From the NCBI GenBank assembly GCA_036877525.1, contig JAZGTH010000019.1:8406001-8470000 (forward strand): a stretch of 64,000 bases of DNA. Direction: 5' to 3'. The position numbers and the translations under genes are program-made. The notes under the pieces were generated by a model. The model had not been told where the DNA came from. It did no database searches and saw only the letters and a program-made list of their open reading frames with translations. The first letter of the stretch is position 1; the number at the start of each line of letters is the position of its first letter. The DNA is from Chromobotia macracanthus. Taxonomy: Eukaryota > Chordata > Actinopteri > Cypriniformes > Botiidae. Below, piece by piece: positions 21,901 through 34,772 of the stretch.

Positions 21901-24900
21901 CATATTATTTTTGATTAGTGTAGAAATAACAGATTAAATAGTTCAGGGGTTTTACGGGTGCTGTGCGTCTCCATCCTGATTACTGGCTCTTTCAGCTGTG
22001 GTCCAATCAGACGCAGGCTGTTCTCCACCGTGTCTAAAAAATGACTTAACACTTGGCTGTCAGCAATGTTGCCATCCGACAGCAGCTCATTGGTGGAGGT
22101 GAAGAGGTTCTGTGAGGTCAAACACAGTGAGATTCATGCAGGCAGTGAGATAAACGTGTGGTGAACATTCCAGCAACATTTCTCAGTGAAAGCATTAACA
22201 CATTTAAACATGGTTGTAGTGTATATAACAATATACATAACAGTACATCACTACTGCTTACACTCCATCTGCGTCACCTGTTCAATGATCTGTAATTTGT
22301 GACCTGTATTATATGTATAATCTGTACATATACAAATATATATATGTATGTGTGTGTGAAAGTGACATATTTGTCAGATATGGTATCCCATACCTGAAAT
22401 GTGACCTCTGCATTTAACCCATCACTGATGAGGAGTGAACACACACTGCTGCACCCAGGTAGCAATTGGGGGTTAGGTGTCTTGTTCAAAGGCACTTCAG
22501 TTGCTACCTGCCAGCGCTGGAATCGAATCAGCAACCTTCTGATCACAAGTCCGACTCACTTACCAGTAGGCCACAACTGCCCTGCTGGTAAGGGCAGTGT
22601 ATTGTGTATTGTGTATAACTGTGTATATCGTGTATTGTGATTTGTACAGTCAAGAACACTCAAACTCTAAGTCACACCTGCATATGTGCTGAGAAATGTG
22701 CTGTGTGTTTTTTCAGAGCGCTCATCACGTCCGGTTCACGGTCAGAGCGCTCATCACGTCATCCAGTTACTGACAAATAACCCAGTGACAGAGTTATTAG
22801 TGTTATATGACTGAATTATGAGCTCTGTGTGTGTGTGTGTTTACCTCCAGTAACACCTCTCCCATGTGCTGGTCTTGGATCCTTTTTGGATCAATCAGGG
22901 ACTTACAACTGTCCTTCAACAGTAACAGCAAGCTCTTCAGCTGGAAGATCACACAAATCCCACATCATGGTCTGGACATATCTGCTGTATGTAATCATTG
23001 TCATACTCAGGAGCACTGGCAGTGCTGGGGTTGGGCTATCAGGCCCTGAATGTTTTTAATACATTGATTTTCTCACTAAGTTTTCATGTCAGGTAATTTT
23101 GTCACAAAGTGACTCAGGGCTACAATCTTTTCTATAAATCAGACATAATATCATACTTAAAATCTTCTGAAGCTTTATTCTGTACACAGAACATTCATTT
23201 AAATTACTGTGAAGTGTTCAGTTCTGCAGACAACCCTGAAGTGACGGATTATTAGTGAAACAGTTTTAGTTTAATCTGCCAATATATTTAAAAATTTACT
23301 TTATAAAAATTATACCTTGAAGATGCAAACTTATAACATTTATTTGAAAGTATATAATATTACATTTTTAAATCAAAGGATCCATATGCAACCACAGAGC
23401 TCTGGCCCACTAACCCTAGAACTGCCCGGCTCATAAGCAGTAGTGCTGTATACATCCATAGTGTTATACTGTATATTACTACTTTTTTATACCTTTATAG
23501 GCGTGCTGTCCATATCAGACTCACTGTTAAATTGCTCACAGTTAATCTCTGCACACAACAACAACAGTCAGTTAAAACCTCACAATAAAGTTCATTGATC
23601 TTAGTGTAAAGCAATGAAGAATGAATTCATAAGAGTGAATTCATTTGACAGCATCTGTTAATCTTGCTTCATGTCAACTTCTCCATATATAATTTCAGGT
23701 TGTGTACATATTAATAAACTGCACAACAGCTGCACACAAACACACAAAAATGAAGGTATGAACAGATCAGTGCGTCTGAAATTACTTCACACACTTACCT
23801 AAACACTTTGACTGATTGTTGCCATAGTTACTGTAACCATGGTGACATGTGCAATTGTAGCTGCCTGGATGATTTTGGCAATCAGCATGTGTGCCACACA
23901 GATCAGAATCTGTACACTCATTTATGTCTATGAGAGAACAAGAGACAGAGAGAATATTCTCAGTGTATGAGCAAATATTCCAGTAATAATATTATTTAAT
24001 TAATTAATAAACAAGAATTACAAGTTTATCATGATTTCACCATGTTGTTGGTCCAGAATCAGATTTTGAGGTTTAAACAGTACATACTGCAAGACTAGGT
24101 TCTGTGCATGTTTAAAGTCTAACAGCTTGTTTTCTGCTACATCGGTGCACAGTGTACAATCCTGTTCATGCAAATCAACAGGCAGCGTATGGTTAACAGC
24201 AGCCACATCCTGTCTGAGGATTTTACAGCTAGATGAAGACGCACACAGCACATGAAGTTTCGTGTTACAATCAGCATTTAGTCACACCAGCAGGAGTTTA
24301 ACTGGTAGCAGCAGGACACTGGCCCTCACCTGCACAGGGACCGCTGGGGTCCGGCTCATGGTTACTGAACCCTGACGAACAGGTGCAAAAGAAACTACCA
24401 GCTGTGTTAGTACAACTGCTGTGAGGTCCACACACTGAAGACTCACACTCATCCACATCTGCAGCAGATCACACACACACAGAGAAGTGTTGCATTTAGA
24501 CGCAAGAAAATGTTAATGTTAACACGTGTGAGTGAAGACAGCACAGATGACAGAAACACAATCTTACAAACAGAATGTGGTACAAATCCTGAATAAATAT
24601 ACTGTGAAATTTTGCTTTTGACTATTTACACCAAGCAGAAAATCTGAGAGCAGTTTATATACACTAAAGCAAATCATCCTTCAAATGCGTTTTCAATAAA
24701 CACCAATTTAAACATGATGTCTTTTTAAAAATGTTTATCTATTTGTAGAATTCTGACTGCCTGACATAGCACCAGTTTCACAGAACGTTACACAGATATA
24801 ATGATGTTCCACATTATACAAATAAGGAAAAACAGTAATTAGTCACCGTCACATTCTGAGTCTCCTCTTGATTTGTGATATCCAGACGGACAGACACACA

Positions 24901-25450
24901 TATAAGAGCCGATGGAGTTTTCACACATCATATTAGCAGAGCAGTGTGAATCTTTCACAAGGCACTCGTTTATATCTGACAGCAAAACATCAGTTTACCA
25001 CAGTTCATTATAGTATTTACATTTTCAGATATTTTTTATTTATACTTAAGGTATACTGTATTTGTGCATACATTTAAACTTACACATATTCAGATTTTTG
25101 TATTGCTTCCACACACTGTTTATACCTTCTTTCAATGTATAATAATCACATACAGTTCACATACATCATCACATACAACAAGTTTCCTGATGTCTCTGTT
25201 TGTCTGTTGTGATGTTAATGGCCAAAACTATGACTGGTTTAATAAAGTATTGTATTGTATCAGATTGTTTTGCATTGTCGTATGTTATCTCATAACCCTG
25301 TCTTACCCTCACACTGTCCTGTTACCGCGGTGAAATTAGGAGTTTTTGATTGGAAGCCTTCATTACAGATGCAGTAATAACTTCCATTTGTATTTTTACA
25401 CGTTGAGTGATTGCCACATGGACTTGGAGTCATGTCACACTCATTGTCAT

Positions 25451-25489
<39 letters not shown>

Positions 25490-28418
25490 GTCTTTGCAAA
25501 TGTACACAAGTTACACAAGGACTCAAGTGTAGTTGAGATACACTACAAAAGCACAAAGTTCTCATTACCTTCACACTGTGATTTGTTTGATTTGAAACCA
25601 ATGTCACATCCACAAGATCCACCAGAGAGCAGGAGAAGACCTGGTGAAGACAAAGAGATATACAGCTATGAAACATACACCTTGTCTGTGTGTACATCCA
25701 TCTATACATCCACCCATATAGCACTCCATCCATCTATACATTCATTCATCCTTTTATACAGCAATCCATCCATCTATACATCCGTCCACCTATACATTCA
25801 TGTGTTCATTTATCCATCTATAGATACATCATTCTTTCTACCTAGGTAAAAATAAAGTTATTGAATGCACTAAAAAATACTTAAAATGCTACACTATTTA
25901 TCTATACTACACTATACTACACTACTACTGTCTATACTACACTATACTACTTCAGTGCACTTGAAAACGTGTACTAAGTACCACTAATACAAAACACATT
26001 TTTAGTGCATTGAAATAAAGAATAGTACCGCAAAAATCTATAGAGGAGTTTTATTAGAGGGCCCCACCCTAGCATCCATTTACAGTACCCTAGCAACCAC
26101 CCTATAGACAATTAAAAAGAAAATCCCTTAAACTTAACATTGGGCAGATGTTTGTGTTAGGCTGTAATAGAAACTTGGGGATGGGCTTATAACCACGTCC
26201 TAGCATCATGTTAATTCATGCTAACATCATGCTAAATCATGTTAGCATCCTGCTAAGTCATGTTAGCTTCATGCTAAGTGAGGGTTTCACAGAAACATAT
26301 AGCAAGAGATGTGACAATTTTTGTGACACATTTTCAAACATTGCACTCCTCCAGACAGTTGCTAGTTTTAAGAAACTGAATTAGATTTTGCATCAGACAA
26401 CACAATTACAGACCCTTCAATGTTACTTAATCACATTTAAAAATTAAGAATGACGCAAGACGTGATGGTGCATTGTGTACAACCAGAAGGGCCTGCTGTG
26501 TGTATGGGGCTGTATGTTTACACTGGCCTCCACCTTAATCTGATAATGCTGTAAGAGTTTCTGATAAGAACATGTTATAGTGAGCCATGCAGACACATCC
26601 AAAAAACCCAAGATCAAGGAAATGAAACAGAGTCAGGCAGAAGATTTGTAGAGTTGAGAAGATCCAGAAAGACTGAGTCTTTTTTGAACATCTGCTCTAG
26701 ATTTGTGAGGGTTTGTGCCATCAGCCAGCATCTCGTTCAGATTTTTTCCAATCACTGCTTTTGATACAAATCTAATTCACAGCACTCATCATTACATTAA
26801 TGTACCATATTGTGACACTGCTAATATTGTTGTAAGTTGCTTTTGATAAACTGACAAACTTATTTTCATTTTTTTCAAAGGAAATATGAGTGATGCTTCC
26901 TGTACAAATCTCAGCCAGGATGTTGGATTCACCCAAACAATTATTCCATGATTCTGAACCAACATTTGGCTCAGAATCTGGACACTGTCAATGTAACTGA
27001 ATGGGATTTTCACCTGTTTCTCTTCTTGTCATCTGAGGTATCTGCCATTAATTTATTCATCCATTCATCAGTCTCCACAGTTTTTACATTTCTCTTGGTG
27101 CTCCTTACAACACTAACCCACCCTTACATAGTCCAAAGGAACACTCGACAGGTGGCAGGAATTATAGCACCTGCACGTTACAGCTGGATCAGAGAACAAC
27201 ATACATACACCAGTGTGGATGATGTCATGGATGAAGACTAAAAACACAAGAGTTTGTGAAAGTAACACTTCCTCTTGTGACTGCAAATTGAGAAAATGTT
27301 TGTGATGCATTTCATACATACGGAAGTCTGTTCTGACCAATGAGAGTCACTCCAGTTTCCTGAAACTCCTGCTTTTTTCTGCTTAATTGGTTTTGGTGAG
27401 GAAATTTAATGTTTCTCAGTTTGCCTGTAACTTATGTATTCAGCTGTAGCAGGGACTGTAATAACTTCAACTTCAGTGGAAAATTGATTGAATGAAAATA
27501 TGAGGAACAAAATCACAATATATCTCACAATGTACCATATTTTTGTGATGGTGTGACAGTAAGTAATGTGAGTAATCTGTGCTGTTTGTCACTGTACTAA
27601 GAGTAAAAAACAGCCAAATTATTTTCTCATAGAGACAGCGATACATTTTTATTAAAACAATTTAAAACAGTTTCACGGCCGCTAAGAAATAGAGGACGAT
27701 GAGGTAATGCAGCCATTTAAGAATAATGTGCCTTTAATGTTGTAGATTGTAAAATATTTAGATTATAAATTCAGCATAAAATAATTAATAAATAAATTAA
27801 AATATTTGCAAATTTTGTGACTACAGAACAACATTGAAAATCATGAAGGGGCCTTTATGGGGGAAAGATGATGTGCAACAGACGCCAGGAAATAAATGAC
27901 AAATGCCCCTTTAACAAACAAACTTTATATAGCATATTATTTACGATAATGTTAATTCCATATAAATACACATATTATTATTATTACTCTGTATGGAAAA
28001 AAATGTCACTAATGCTTAAATTTACAACCTTTTGTACTGGTTATACAAATGGTCTCAAATGTCTCTCCATTAGCAGGTGTGACAGTGCTCGGTTTTGAAC
28101 CCTGCGGGCTAGATCTGGTGTGTTTCTCCCCCAGTCTTATCTTCCAGTCGCTGTCTGGATCATGTTTGTGTGCTGCTCATTATGATACTGACATGAGGGT
28201 GTGATGTCTGCCTGCTTCATTTCTAACAGAGCTGAAAGAATCAAGTCTTTGTCTAACTAACACACACAGTTTTGTCCTTGTGTCTATGACACATATATGC
28301 TGTCAGAGGACCAAATCAGCTTAAACTTAATCTATGGGACAAATACATTTACTGTAAAAATACACACATATCAAACTATTTACTCACCCAAAAGAAGAAA
28401 TGTCAGTTTTAGCTCCAT
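18521..28418 (-). CDS. Adhesion G-protein-coupled receptor, ADGRE/CD97 (EMR) type, complete
   Basis: Eighteen exons join in phase to 777 residues: 28388-28418, 25569-25640, 25307-25450, 24847-24975, 24330-24458, 23799-23927, 23493-23548, 22845-22940, 21956-22109, 21647-21763, 21322-21548, 20855-21025, 20561-20755, 20120-20337, 19764-19922, 19514-19685, 19023-19112, 18521-18565. Residues 1-21 are a signal peptide (MELKLTFLLLGLLLLSGGSC). Four calcium-binding EGF modules follow (DxNEC/DVDEC/DINEC starts; residues 35-211), each on one phase-1 exon. The GAIN domain is about 231-428. The GPS (YSCVYWDEAERAW...C...HHLSSF, about 438-475) predicts autoproteolysis after HL. The seven-helix part is about 486-733, with GLLHFFFLAAFCWMLLEGVQ, CWLSLSDDFIWSF and FTVTAVAQL typical of ADGRE/CD97. 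The tail ends GESKI. A myeloid or lymphoid cell-surface role is inferred from the family. The last two exons are short but match the usual fish tail pattern. Confidence 0.92.
18612..19022. repeat. CA/GACA microsatellite forming the last GPCR intron
   Basis: About 410 bp of (CA)n interrupted by CAGACAGACA and CACTCACA units. It fills the intron between GPCR exons 17 and 18 (18566-19022). On the sense (minus) strand the intron starts directly with (GT)n, so the repeat provides the donor. Long 'THTHTHTD' and 'CVCVCV' open frames here are artefacts. Confidence 0.95.
22385..22584 (-). mobile_element. tRNA-derived SINE
   Basis: Read on the minus strand it starts GGGCAGTTGTGGCCTACTGG (A-box-like TGGCCTACTGG) and continues to GGTTGCTGATTCGATTCC (B-box-like). 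A body with TGCTGCACCCAGGTAGCAAT in plus orientation follows, as in a widespread fish SINE. It lies in the GPCR intron between exons 8 and 9. Confidence 0.7.
25452..25488. repeat. (GA)n microsatellite at a splice acceptor
   Basis: About 18 GA units on the plus strand. On the GPCR sense strand this is (CT)n immediately before the AG of exon 3 (exon start 25450), so the microsatellite is the polypyrimidine tract. Confidence 0.93.
25690..25835. repeat. CATC-rich simple repeat
   Basis: Irregular units of ATCCATCTATACATCC type repeat across about 145 bp in the GPCR intron between exons 1 and 2. Confidence 0.8.
25848..26018. mobile_element. Possible MITE with imperfect terminal inverted repeats
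   Basis: The left end reads TTATTGAATGCACTAAAAAA (25859-25878). The reverse complement of the right end reads TTATTTCAATGCACTAAAAA (26000-26019). The interior is rich in CTATACTACA units. A roughly 160-bp non-autonomous DNA element is plausible. Target-site duplications were not clear. Confidence 0.45.
26201..26280. repeat. Short tandem array of CATGCTAA / CATGTTAG units
   Basis: Alternating catgctaa, catgttag and cctgctaa units spaced about 16 bp apart, a pattern common in fish intronic repeats. It lies inside GPCR intron 1. Confidence 0.7.
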
Positions 28419-29705
28419 ATTAGGAAACTGAATATCGGCTTTCAGATGTTTGTATTTCTTGAAGGCTTGTGCTGTGGAAGTGAAATTCCCAGAGTGAAGC
28501 TGTATTCCAGTAAGACGTTAAAAATTCCCCTCAATCTCTGACTGTCACTTAGTGCGCCCAAAGCTTCAGTCAAGAGATAATCTCCTACTTTCCAGTAAAG
28601 TTTCCTGATAATATTCAGTTCTACATGAATACTGTCGCCTCCTCTTTTCTCTGTTTAAAAGCTCTTTTCAGAAGGTTTCTCTCTGTCTTCCAAACTTTTC
28701 CATTCAGTTTCTCCAAGATTTCAAATGAATCTGCTGGTCTTTCACTTTGGTTTCTGCCCTGCGTTTATCTTAATCCACACAGCCAGAGAGTTTCCAACAC
28801 TTTCTTTTTCCACTTGTCTGGTTTGTAATATTCTTCCTTCTCTCTCATGTGTGTGCTACTGGGTGAGGAGTAAAAAGCTCTTCATGACCGTCCGTCACTC
28901 CCCCTGAGAGAGAGAGACAGAGAGAGAAAGAGAGAGAGAGCAGCTGTTTATGTTCTGTGCCAGTAAGTCATATATATCCTACCACAGTTTCTCTCTCTCT
29001 CTTTTTTCAGCATTTCACTCGTTTTTAACTGCTGTCCCACTTTCACTGGTGGTGTCTCTCTCACTGTCAAAGGGGTTTTATTGTTTGACAATCCTCCATG
29101 AGTTGGTCTGTGGGCTTCACAGCAAAACACACCCCGATCAGAGCAAAAGGTTTTGAACATTCATATTGCAGCAGCGCAGGCTGCTGTTGACAGTCATGCT
29201 GATGATGTCATATCCTGTGCAGTGTTGAATTGCACAACAGAGATTGCTGGACGTCTGCTTTCACAAACAAAAAAATAACATACAGCCACAAACACACAGA
29301 AACACATAGAAACTAACTTGAAGTTGAGATGAAAGAGTGAGACATTTACTTACATAATGTAAAAAAGATTTTGGGGCGGGGCTTGAGTCCATCGAGAACT
29401 GATTGAATGATGAAGTCTCTTTATGATGTCATTAGGGGTTAAAAAATAAGATGGCTTTGTGATTTGTCTAGGATGGAAAAGTTTGATGAAATCATGAAGT
29501 CTTTGTGTCTAACAGTCATCTTATTGGCTGACATGTTGTTGAGTTTGCTGATATTTTGAAGGGAAACAGATTTTCAATACCATCAAGAAAAAAGCTGCAA
29601 ATTAAATTAATACGTGTAGATGACATGAGATTATGACAATTACTGAACACAAATACGTGAACATGAACATTCCCTGTTAATGGCCTGCTGGTGAGATCCA
29701 GTCAC
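28419..29705. other. Upstream region of the adhesion GPCR
   Basis: No coding exon was identified upstream of the GPCR start. A short (GA)n lies at about 28907-28940. Open frames at 28625-28907 and 28950-29156 lack motifs and are not supported. Confidence 0.45.
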
Positions 29706-29708
29706 AGT

Positions 29709-29711
29709 GAT

Positions 29712-29778
<67 letters not shown>

Positions 29779-29853
29779 GTTGTGATGGATGTATTGTTAT
29801 AGTGATTTACACACACATACACACAGTGTTGTGATGGATGTATTGTTATAGTG

Positions 29854-29884
<31 letters not shown>

Positions 29885-30016
29885 AAGTGTTGTGATGGAT
29901 GTATTGTTATAGTGATTTACACACACACACACACACACAGTGTTGTGATGGATGTATTGTTATAGTGATTTACACACACACAAACAAAGTGTTGTGATGG
30001 ATGTATTGTTATAGTG

Positions 30017-30075
<59 letters not shown>

Positions 30076-30215
30076 GTTGTGATGGATGTATTGTTATAGT
30101 GATTTACACACACACACACACACACACACAAAGTGTTGTGATGGATGTATTGTTATAGTGATTTACACACATATACACACACACACAGTGTTGTGATGGA
30201 TGTATTGTTATAGTG

Positions 30216-30266
<51 letters not shown>

Positions 30267-30522
30267 GTTGTGATGGATGTATTGTTATAGTGATTTACAC
30301 ACACACACACACACACACAGTGTTGTGATGGATGTATTGTTATAGTGATTTACACACACACACACAGTGTTGTGATGGATGTATTGTTATAGTGATTTAC
30401 ACACTTTGTATATTTTTTTTTTACACACACACACACACACAGTGTTGTGATGGATGTATTGTTATAGTGATTTACACACACACACACACACACAGTGTTG
30501 TGATGGATGTATTGTTATAGTG

Positions 30523-30559
<37 letters not shown>

Positions 30560-30585
30560 GTTGTGATGGATGTATTGTTATAGTG

Positions 30586-30618
<33 letters not shown>

Positions 30619-30644
30619 GTTGTGATGGATGTATTGTTATAGTG

Positions 30645-30681
<37 letters not shown>

Positions 30682-30852
30682 GTTGTGATGGATGTATTGT
30701 TATAGTGATTTACACACACACACACACAGTGTTGTGATGGATGTATTGTTATAGTGATTTACACACACATACACACAGTGTTGTGATGGATGTATTGTTA
30801 TAGTGATTTACACACACACACACAGTGTTGTGATGGATGTATTGTTATAGTG

Positions 30853-30887
<35 letters not shown>

Positions 30888-31084
30888 GTTGTGATGGATG
30901 TATTGTTATAGTGATTTACACACACATACACACAGTGTTGTGATGGATGTATTGTTATAGTGATTTACACACACACACACACACAGTGTTGTGATGGATG
31001 TATTGTTATAGTGATTTACACACACACACAGTGTTGTGATGGATGTATTGTTATAGTGATTTACACACACACACACACACACAC
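29709..31084. repeat. Compound minisatellite: 23 copies of a 33-bp core separated by variable (CA)n
   Basis: The core begins GTGTTGTGATGGATGTATTG and ends TTATAGTGATTTA. I counted 23 copies between 29776 and 31065. By eye the core is invariant while the (CA)n between copies ranges from about 5 to over 20 units. One unit near 30400 carries an insertion (CTTTGTATA plus a T run). The first stretch (29709-29776) is a pure (CA)n. Confidence 0.95.
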
Positions 31085-34000
31085 TGGGTCATGAGAAAGG
31101 CCACGATGACACGCAATCAGTTTCAGTTCATTTCACGTATTAATTAAATCGCTCATGTGACAGTGTGAGAGTATTTCCGTTTCTCTCGGTTACATTAATG
31201 TGGACAGAATGTAAAGTTAAATCCGGTTCTTATCTTAAGCTTGTAACATTTGTTCAACCAGCGGATAACAGTTTCCCTATGGAAACTTATACATATAACT
31301 TTACATATAACTTTACATATAACTATACACAGAAGTAAGTTAATAAGTAAGTTAATCATTCGGAAGTCACGTTAACATGCACAATGTTTGTCTCGTGGCT
31401 TCAGGTTTGAAGTGTTTGTAAACAGCTGCTATTCTATAGTGACTGTATGGAGGAGATACAGCTGTAGATCATCACATGAACTATAGACTATAGATATGAT
31501 CCAGTAATGTTTCACAACCACAAAATGACACACTATATTTTTTCTCTTAATTTTAAACAGCTGTATGTCTGTTGTTTTATAATTTATAGTCAGCAGTGTT
31601 AGGAAGTGAAGCTGGTTTCAGCTCTTGCTGGTTATACACTTATGGGTCAGCTGATTTTTGTGAAACAGGATCCTGAGTTTAGATGTTAAAAGAGGTTAAA
31701 AATCTTAATGACATCAGCATCTTGTGTTTACCTAAAGGAGCAGAGAGAAGATTGAGAAGATGAAACGGTTCACATGATCACATCTACAGCTGAAACAGTG
31801 CAAGATCTTACAGTCATTCATTTTGATGAATCATGTCTTCTAAACCTCTCTGACGCCAGACAGACGTCCTTCCAGTCAGTCTTTGATAAATGAACCACCC
31901 AGCCAGACTCTTGTATAATATGGCATATGTTTAAGTGGGCTTTTACTCTTTTAGATATATATCTACAAACTTTAATCTTTTCAGGTCACACACTCACAAT
32001 GCTGTACTTTTTAATTAGATTACAAATCTTTTCTCGGCAGAAAACACATACAGAGACTAACAAATGAATGTGAGGGTCTGTAAGCCTTCACCTGATGCAG
32101 CTGATGCAAACTATTGCTCCGGATGCTAGCCGTGCATTTTCCTGTAATGCTGTGCATGTTGAAAAACATAATTCATACAAAAATCATTTACACACTCTCA
32201 TGTCCTTCTAAACTGATATCGATTGTCATGTTCCACAGAAGAAAACTATATATTTTACATTTGCTCTTTCCCTCATGATGAAAGTGGGCCGAAGTCCGTA
32301 CTGCTTTTGATATCCTGCATACTTTGTCATGTAATGATGTGAGGGTACACACACAGACACACACACACAGACACCTTATTACTTATGCTTTCAAAACCAA
32401 GCATCAGCTCTTTTGTCCACGCAGGGTGTTTGTTCTATTAAAGCCACACTGAAAGCTGTGTGGCAGCTTTATTAGATTAAATGCTGCATCTGAGTGCAGG
32501 TCAGGGTGTGTTTGGATCTGTGCCTCTTCCAGAAAGCTTTGGGATAAAGAGTTTCTGCTTAAGGAATGAAGCTTAAATATAAATGGCAAGTAAATGTTGC
32601 TTCAAGTTTATTGGCTTTGTGAGTGTGTGTCAGTCAGTTACACTGATACTTGTGCAGAGATTCTTTTGAAGAATGTTGAAACTGAATGACTCTGTAGACA
32701 GACCAGCTCACCACCTTCACTTCCTGTTTTTGCCTGCATGCCGCAATTAGGGGAAACAGTAACTATGGTAACAGAGGGCTGTCATTGAGGCCTGTGTGAT
32801 TTTCTCAGATTTTTCACACTACGTTTAGCCCCATGTTTAGTCTAAAGTTTCACCCTTGTAGTTTTATAACGGGGTTGAGCATGTTTTTAACCCTGGGTTA
32901 TGAAGTCCCGCTCTAGAGGTCTGAGCTGCAGAAATTACATAGTAGTATTTCCACAGATGGCCAAACAGTTATTGAATATGTATAATGCATTTATGCATGA
33001 ATATACATGTAATTTTGTGGAAATGTATTGAAAATTCTTTCTGTTTGTTTTGTAATGATATGGTATGTGTGGTTAGTAGTTTGTCAGGTGGAAACCATGG
33101 TAACTTCACCTCTCCTTGATGTAGGAAATAATTACAAATCTTCGCAGTGGTCACTTCCTGGTTACAGTCATTGTAATGTAATCTCTCTCTCTCACACACA
33201 CACGCAGACAGACAGACAGCACATGTATAATCACTGATGTTAACTGTTAACTTGACCAGATCAGTTATCTGGGCTCATTATGAATAATGTTTTGTATGAA
33301 AAAATTAAAATAAAAGTGTTCTTATAGTGGTGGGGTTCGAGTCTGTAGAATGCTCGGTATGTAAATGTGTGTTTGAGCAGAACAGCAACCACGGCAGTAA
33401 ATGTTTAAACAATCTAGACGATAAAAGATAATAAAAATGTCAGCCACCCCTGAGCACGACTCTGTCACTATTTCTGCTTCTGAGAACTGAGGGGGTGGTA
33501 TTTTAGACATTTCCTTCCTTTCAGTCGAGCAGATTTCATGCGTCTCTAACTGCTTTTCCACAATCTGGCCAAACGGTTCTTAGCATGCGAGAAGAATGCT
33601 TCCATCTGCATATCTGCCAGAGCACAATTCAGAACAGCATTACAGATCGATCCCAGCATTGATTTCTCAGGATGGTTAACTAACAATACTTAGCTGTGCT
33701 AGAGGAATGTCTGTAGTGACTTGGTAACTTGTTAGTTGTCAAGAAAACCTGTTTGTTTCTTAACAGTTGTCCAAGTCAACATATATTAAACTAGATCTCA
33801 ACAGGGGAGTTTGATTTCTAGCATAGAATGAGACTTAAAAAAGTCTCTTGTATCCTGTCTCTAGCATCAGAACTATTCCCACTTGTAAATGTAGATTTTT
33901 TTTTAGACTAGACTTGTAGGTTCTTAGGGCAGAATGTTAAATGCAGGTTTATTTTTTTATTTTTATTCAAAATGTCTCTTTGTTGCTTGTAAAATGAATG

Positions 34001-34442
34001 GGGCTGTAAAGCTGACATCATCATTGAAATATCCGAGAGAAATTGTGCTTTCACACAATGATATTCCAGATGACAATGCACGAAACATTCACATGAAATG
34101 AGCTTTGTGTTCATCACTCAGTCATTTCAGTCCTGCTCATGTAAACACGCTCTTAAGACATCTGCACTCAGTTTCAGTAATATCTCCCTCAAGTGGTGAT
34201 CAGGTGAAAACACAGACGCACACTGTAACACTCTGATCTTTGCATGGCAGACATACTTTTCAGTATCACATGGGCTGTTTTAGAGGTTTTGGAAGTGCTG
34301 ATGTCATGATCATTCTTCTGTCTTCTACTTTTCTGGATAATTTTTTCAGAAAAAAAAGTTTCTTTCCTCCTAATTGTTAGCAGAACCATGACGTAAAAAC
34401 TATAAACACACAGTTTGGTGACATTGAGCTTAATTTATGTTG
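31085..34442. other. Intergenic, no recognised gene
   Basis: No splice-linked coding exons, RNA genes or transposons could be supported. A tiny tandem (ACTTTACATATA) lies at about 31290-31325 and short CA runs at about 32348 and 33195. Short open frames have no motifs. Confidence 0.45.
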
Positions 34443-34772
34443 TTTATTTGAGAGATTTAAAGCCTTTAATCCATCATACCATTTCAGCAATATTTACAAA
34501 TTAACATTACCTGATCAGACAAAACAAATATGTTTTCCTGATGTTCTGAGCCATACTTTATCTGTTTGTTCTTTACAGCAGGTCTGAAGTCTCTGTTGTC
34601 TGTCTGGTAGGAGGTTATTGTGACATTGAGGATTGAATTGAGGTTTTGTTAATCAGCAGGAGACTGTTGATGATCTGTAGGTTTGTAGTTAAACTGTGAG
34701 AGAGGAAGTATGAGCTCATTTAATGATGTGAACATTTTAATCATGTCTATGCTAATGGTTTTTAAGCACAAA

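Noticed and set aside
30332..30642. Repetitive open frames (CCDGCIVIVIYTHTH)
   Set aside because: Produced by the minisatellite core read in frame; no gene evidence.
29709..31084. Regular repeat-spacer layout resembling a CRISPR array
   Set aside because: The 'spacers' are all (CA)n of varying length and the context is vertebrate nuclear DNA; this is a compound minisatellite.
31085..34442. Several 60-80-codon frames
   Set aside because: No motifs, no splice-consistent partners, and composition like the surrounding intergenic DNA.
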